Below, piece by piece: positions 61,460 through 64,000 of a DNA stretch of 64,000 bases (position 1 is the first letter of the stretch; every line of letters starts with the position of its first letter). A program made the position numbers and the translations under genes. The notes under the pieces are model-generated. The model saw nothing but the letters and a program-made list of their open reading frames with translations. It was not told the DNA's origin and ran no database searches. The stretch comes from Pelagimonas phthalicica (GTDB taxonomy: Bacteria; Pseudomonadota; Alphaproteobacteria; Rhodobacterales; Rhodobacteraceae): NCBI RefSeq assembly GCF_004364805.1, contig NZ_SOAP01000003.1:248001-312000 (forward strand), written 5' to 3'.

Positions 61460-61901
61460 ATCGCTAAGCTAGTGTGAATTGGTTTCTACAACCTTAAGGG
61501 GTTTCGCCTCCTGCGCAAGACCCGAAGTGGTGCGATTTGATGCTATTTGGCGTCAAATGCACAGCGGAGCCTTATCAAGATCAAGGTATTGTGGTGTTCT
61601 CCCGCCATTTTCCTGTCAAAACCATGGCGATTTGCTGGGATGTCGAATCAACACATCCCTCGCCAGCCTTGCAAAGCTTTGCAGGTTCCTCTTGACCCGA
61701 TAAGCGGGAAAAGCGTTTGCGTTGCATCAGAAACGCCTTCTTTACACATGCGAGAAATATCGCGGTTCTGGTAATAAACACCGCGGTTTATGTTAATGTT
61801 TGACCAAATTAGATCGCATTTTCATGGCTTTCGATGCGGTTTAACGCAATATTCGGTTTTTTCTTGAAATGTCCGTCTGAACGAAACAGGCGGAGAACGA
61901 A
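61460..61901. other. AT-richer upstream region of the MarR gene
   Basis: About 440 nt without a supportable gene; short frames have no family features. The last 100 nt are locally AT-rich with CGCGGTT repeats (for example near 61762 and 61785), a likely promoter and operator zone for the MarR gene. Confidence 0.4.
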
Positions 61902-62399
61902 ATGAGCATTCATTCGTCCATGGATAATGGAGCCAATCAGGGCTTCATGACGAGCTATCTTGACGCGCTCGGCTTGGTGGAACGGCTCCACCGGCTCTTG
62001 CTGGATGTCATCAAAGACGAATTTGAACGGCTTGGCATCATTGATGTCAATGCGGTGCAGGCATTGCTGCTGTTCAATATCGGAGAAAACGAGGTAACGG
62101 CGGGCGAATTGAAGTCGCGCGGTTACTATCAGGGCAGCAATGTCAGCTACAACCTGAAGAAACTGGTCGAAATGGGCTATATGCATCATCAGCGCTGCGA
62201 AATTGATCGCCGTTCTGTGCGTGTGCGTCTGACCCAGCGCGGTCGTGACATTCGTGACATCGTGTCCGAATTGTTCTTGCGTCACGCCGACGGCCTGCAG
62301 AGCAAGGCTGTTCTCAGCGTTGAAGGGATCGACGATATCACCACATCCCTGCGCCGCGTCGAACGCTATTGGACCGATCAAATTCGGTACATCTACTAA
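61902..62399 (+). CDS. MarR-family transcriptional regulator (LdtR-like)
   Basis: A 165-residue MarR protein with GCGGAGAAC upstream. The winged helix runs from VNAVQALLLFNIGENEVTAGEL through YYQGSNVSYNLKKLVEMGYMHHQRCEIDRRSVRVRLTQRGR. The DRR wing motif is intact. LdtR-like members of alphaproteobacteria control cell-wall and stress genes; that link is a family inference. Confidence 0.88.
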   Translation: MSIHSSMDNGANQGFMTSYLDALGLVERLHRLLLDVIKDEFERLGIIDVNAVQALLLFNIGENEVTAGELKSRGYYQGSNVSYNLKKLVEMGYMHHQRCEIDRRSVRVRLTQRGRDIRDIVSELFLRHADGLQSKAVLSVEGIDDITTSLRRVERYWTDQIRYIY

Positions 62400-62672
62400 T
62401 CCCGCTCCCCCAAGGCCAAGCACCGAAATGCGCAAGGCGGGGTGGTGAAAGTCCCGGTGAGATCAGACCAGAACGGTCCGCTCACTTTGTAAAGATCATG
62501 GTCAGTAAAGGCAGAGTAGCGACGCCTTTCGACCGGAAAGAATAAAGGTTAGCTACAAGACAATCGCACTGCCACGAGGTTTCCGTCAGATCTGCCTGAC
62601 CGTCCTCAGACCCTTCTCACCCATATCATCAATCGACCAACCGCCATGTGATGGCGTGGTATCTGTATGCGC
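62400..62672. other. Non-coding gap with a group II intron-like patch
   Basis: No gene seen in 273 nt. At 62440-62460 the sequence GGTGGTGAAAGTCCCGG resembles the TGAAAGTCC hairpin of group II intron domain I, and nearby GC-rich stretches could fold. No intron-encoded protein is present, so at most this is a remnant. Confidence 0.3.
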
Positions 62673-63365
62673 CTAGCGCTGTGAGGCATCCGTGCCTTGC
62701 TGCGGCAGGAGGCTGCCCACGACCCGTGTCTCGATCTCGCGGTAGAGCTTGCGCGTCATGGCGCGTTCATAGCCTTCATAGCCCTGCGCGGTTTCCAGAA
62801 ACGCGCCGGGGCCGTGCAGCACCTCGAATTGGAAATGATCCACCACATCCGGGTCCGCACCCAGCACCGCCAGCCCATTCACCGTGATCCCGTCAAAGGG
62901 GAAGTGTTTATAGGCGAGTTGCGGCCAAAACCCGTCATTGGTGATGCCATCCCCGGATAGGTCAATCACCTGCCGGTCGCAGTCCGGGGCACGCTGCATC
63001 AGGCCCGCGCCAAAGCCCAAAGCATAGCCCATAGCCGTCGGAAACCGGCTGAACGACCGGCGCGCGCCCGAGATCAGCACCGAAGCCGCCTCGATATCGG
63101 CGGGGCTTTCCAGCCAGGTCCAATCCAGCACGATCCGCGACTGACGCCGCCCGCTCCATTCATAGACCGCCAGGGCGATGCCGCCACCGGACAGGATCGC
63201 GCCTTGGACATCTTCAGAAATCAGCGCCGCAGCCAGCCCGTCGCGCTGCAAGATATACTCGATCTCATCCACGGATGAGGACACATCCTGCGCCAGCACC
63301 AAGGCCAGCGGGCAGGCCTCGGCCCCGCCCGCAAGTGTCACTCCAACTGCCAGCGCCCGCAGCAC
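62673..63365 (-). CDS. DUF1194 (vWA-like) secreted protein
   Basis: A 230-residue protein with an N-terminal signal-like segment, then a von Willebrand A fold with MIDAS-type DVSSSVDEIEY and IDLSGDGITNDG. DUF1194 is common in Rhodobacterales; function unknown. The GTG start lies 5 nt after the VOC gene stop. Confidence 0.82.
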   Translation of the reverse strand: MLRALAVGVTLAGGAEACPLALVLAQDVSSSVDEIEYILQRDGLAAALISEDVQGAILSGGGIALAVYEWSGRRQSRIVLDWTWLESPADIEAASVLISGARRSFSRFPTAMGYALGFGAGLMQRAPDCDRQVIDLSGDGITNDGFWPQLAYKHFPFDGITVNGLAVLGADPDVVDHFQFEVLHGPGAFLETAQGYEGYERAMTRKLYREIETRVVGSLLPQQGTDASQR

Positions 63366-63370
63366 CGGGC

Positions 63371-63799
63371 TTACCAGTGACCTACGTTTTCCATGCTGGT
63401 CCAGGGCTCAGCCGGTTCCAGCGCGTCGCCTTCCTGCAACAGCTCGATCGAGATGTTGTCGGGCGAGCGCACAAAGGCCATGCGCCCATCACGCGGCGGG
63501 CGATTGATCACCACGCCATTGTCCTGCAGGAACTGGCAGGTCTCATAGATATTGGGCACCGAATAGGCGAGATGGCCGAAATGGCGCGAATCCGAGGGCA
63601 GTTCATCATCGCCATCCCAGTTATAGGTCAGCTCAACCGGGCAATCCTCCTGCCCGTCTGGGGCCATAAAGATCAGCGAAAACCGCCCCGCCTCGCTGTC
63701 ATAGCGCCGCGTTTCCTTGAGCCCCAGCAACTTGTAAAATGCCATCGAGGCCTCAAGATCTTTGACCCGGACCATGGTGTGTAAATATTTGATTCCCAT
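63371..63799 (-). CDS. VOC/glyoxalase I-like metalloprotein
   Basis: A 142-residue glyoxalase/VOC protein with two beta-alpha-beta-beta-beta modules: YLHTMVRVKDLEASMAFYKLLGLKETRR and HFGHLAYSVPNIYE, ending with SIELLQ. Metal ligands His (N-term), Glu (VELTYNW) and His/Glu in the second module fit lactoylglutathione lyase. Confidence that it is GloA rather than another VOC enzyme is moderate. Confidence 0.87.
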   Translation of the reverse strand: MGIKYLHTMVRVKDLEASMAFYKLLGLKETRRYDSEAGRFSLIFMAPDGQEDCPVELTYNWDGDDELPSDSRHFGHLAYSVPNIYETCQFLQDNGVVINRPPRDGRMAFVRSPDNISIELLQEGDALEPAEPWTSMENVGHW

Positions 63800-63853
63800 C
63801 GGTAACGTCCCTCTCCCCGCCGACTCAACCTTGTGAGCGCAAACAATTCGAGG

Positions 63854-64000
63854 TCAGAATACCGATTTGATCCCTAACCGCAAATCGGTGGTTTGACTGT
63901 CGAACTCATCATAGTTGGATTCACGATCACGTACTGTGATCCCAATCTCGGGGGCAAACCCGTAAAGGTCCATCTTGGGCAGCAAGAGGTCCAGCGACAG
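63854..64000 (-). CDS. C-terminal end of an outer-membrane beta-barrel protein (5' part outside)
   Basis: The minus-strand frame is open from the window edge to TGA at 63854-63856 and encodes 48 residues, including LYGFAPEIGITVRDRESN and ending RLGIKSVF. The alternating pattern and terminal Phe mark the last strands of an outer-membrane barrel, possibly a Slam/DUF560-type protein. Family is tentative. Confidence 0.6.
   Translation of the reverse strand: MSLDLLLPKMDLYGFAPEIGITVRDRESNYDEFDSQTTDLRLGIKSVF

Overview
This window reads as one chromosomal (or large-replicon) segment of a heterotrophic marine-type alphaproteobacterium, most likely Rhodobacteraceae (Roseobacter group). The evidence is the high GC content, the dense transporter-plus-catabolic operons (TRAP, ABC and TTT systems), a class II cobalamin-dependent ribonucleotide reductase, a roseobacter-type HisD paralogue, DUF1194 and the style of intergenic repeats. 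No rRNA, tRNA, CRISPR array, phage module or intact insertion sequence was seen. Taxonomy is inference from gene content only.

Layout. 1-1.4 kb: end of a DUF1007/NicO Ni-Co transport pair. 1.5-2.7 kb: iron-containing alcohol dehydrogenase. 2.7-8.9 kb (minus): TRAP transporter plus cyclase, BKACE, OsmC and FAH-family enzymes with a divergent LysR gene (a carboxylate catabolic operon). 9.9-25.8 kb: a large sugar-type ABC cluster with a LacI regulator, two LacI-type operators in its divergent promoter, a HisD-like dehydrogenase, an SDR, four SnoaL/NTF2-fold proteins, an amidohydrolase, a bicupin, a MetE-like zinc methyltransferase homologue, an alpha/beta hydrolase and an RraA-like protein. Hairpins occupy four of its intercistronic gaps.

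26-34.5 kb: an AhpD-like gene and an AcoR-like regulator whose AAA+ domain is visibly inactive, convergent to an operon encoding E1alpha, E1beta, a free lipoyl protein, an E2 catalytic domain, a lipoate-ligase-like protein, a Tat-exported GMC accessory subunit and a GMC oxidoreductase. The same TGTCTCA-N12-TGAGACA dyad lies upstream of both units. 34.9-37.2 kb: nrdJ. 37.4-40.6 kb: an rtcB-prfH RNA/ribosome-rescue operon translationally coupled to a BCS1-like AAA ATPase that is interrupted by a 267-bp MITE.

40.9-43.2 kb: ergothioneine genes egtB-egtD. 43.4-45.9 kb: SRPBCC protein, Tat-exported haloalkane-dehalogenase-like hydrolase, divergent LysR. 46-50 kb: a third inverted-repeat element, DnaQ-like exonuclease, copA-cueR. 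50-52 kb: pirin, speD and a second member of the MITE family. 52-59.7 kb: tctD-tctE-SBP regulatory operon divergent from tctCBA-atuA-DUF4387. 59.8-64 kb: uxaC, small membrane ORF, MarR, DUF1194, VOC protein and the C-terminus of an outer-membrane protein.

The most interesting items are the broken RtcB-PrfH-BCS1 operon, the new MITE family, the ATPase-dead AcoR-type regulon with a split E2 complex, and the LacI cluster with multiple NTF2-fold enzymes of unknown substrate.
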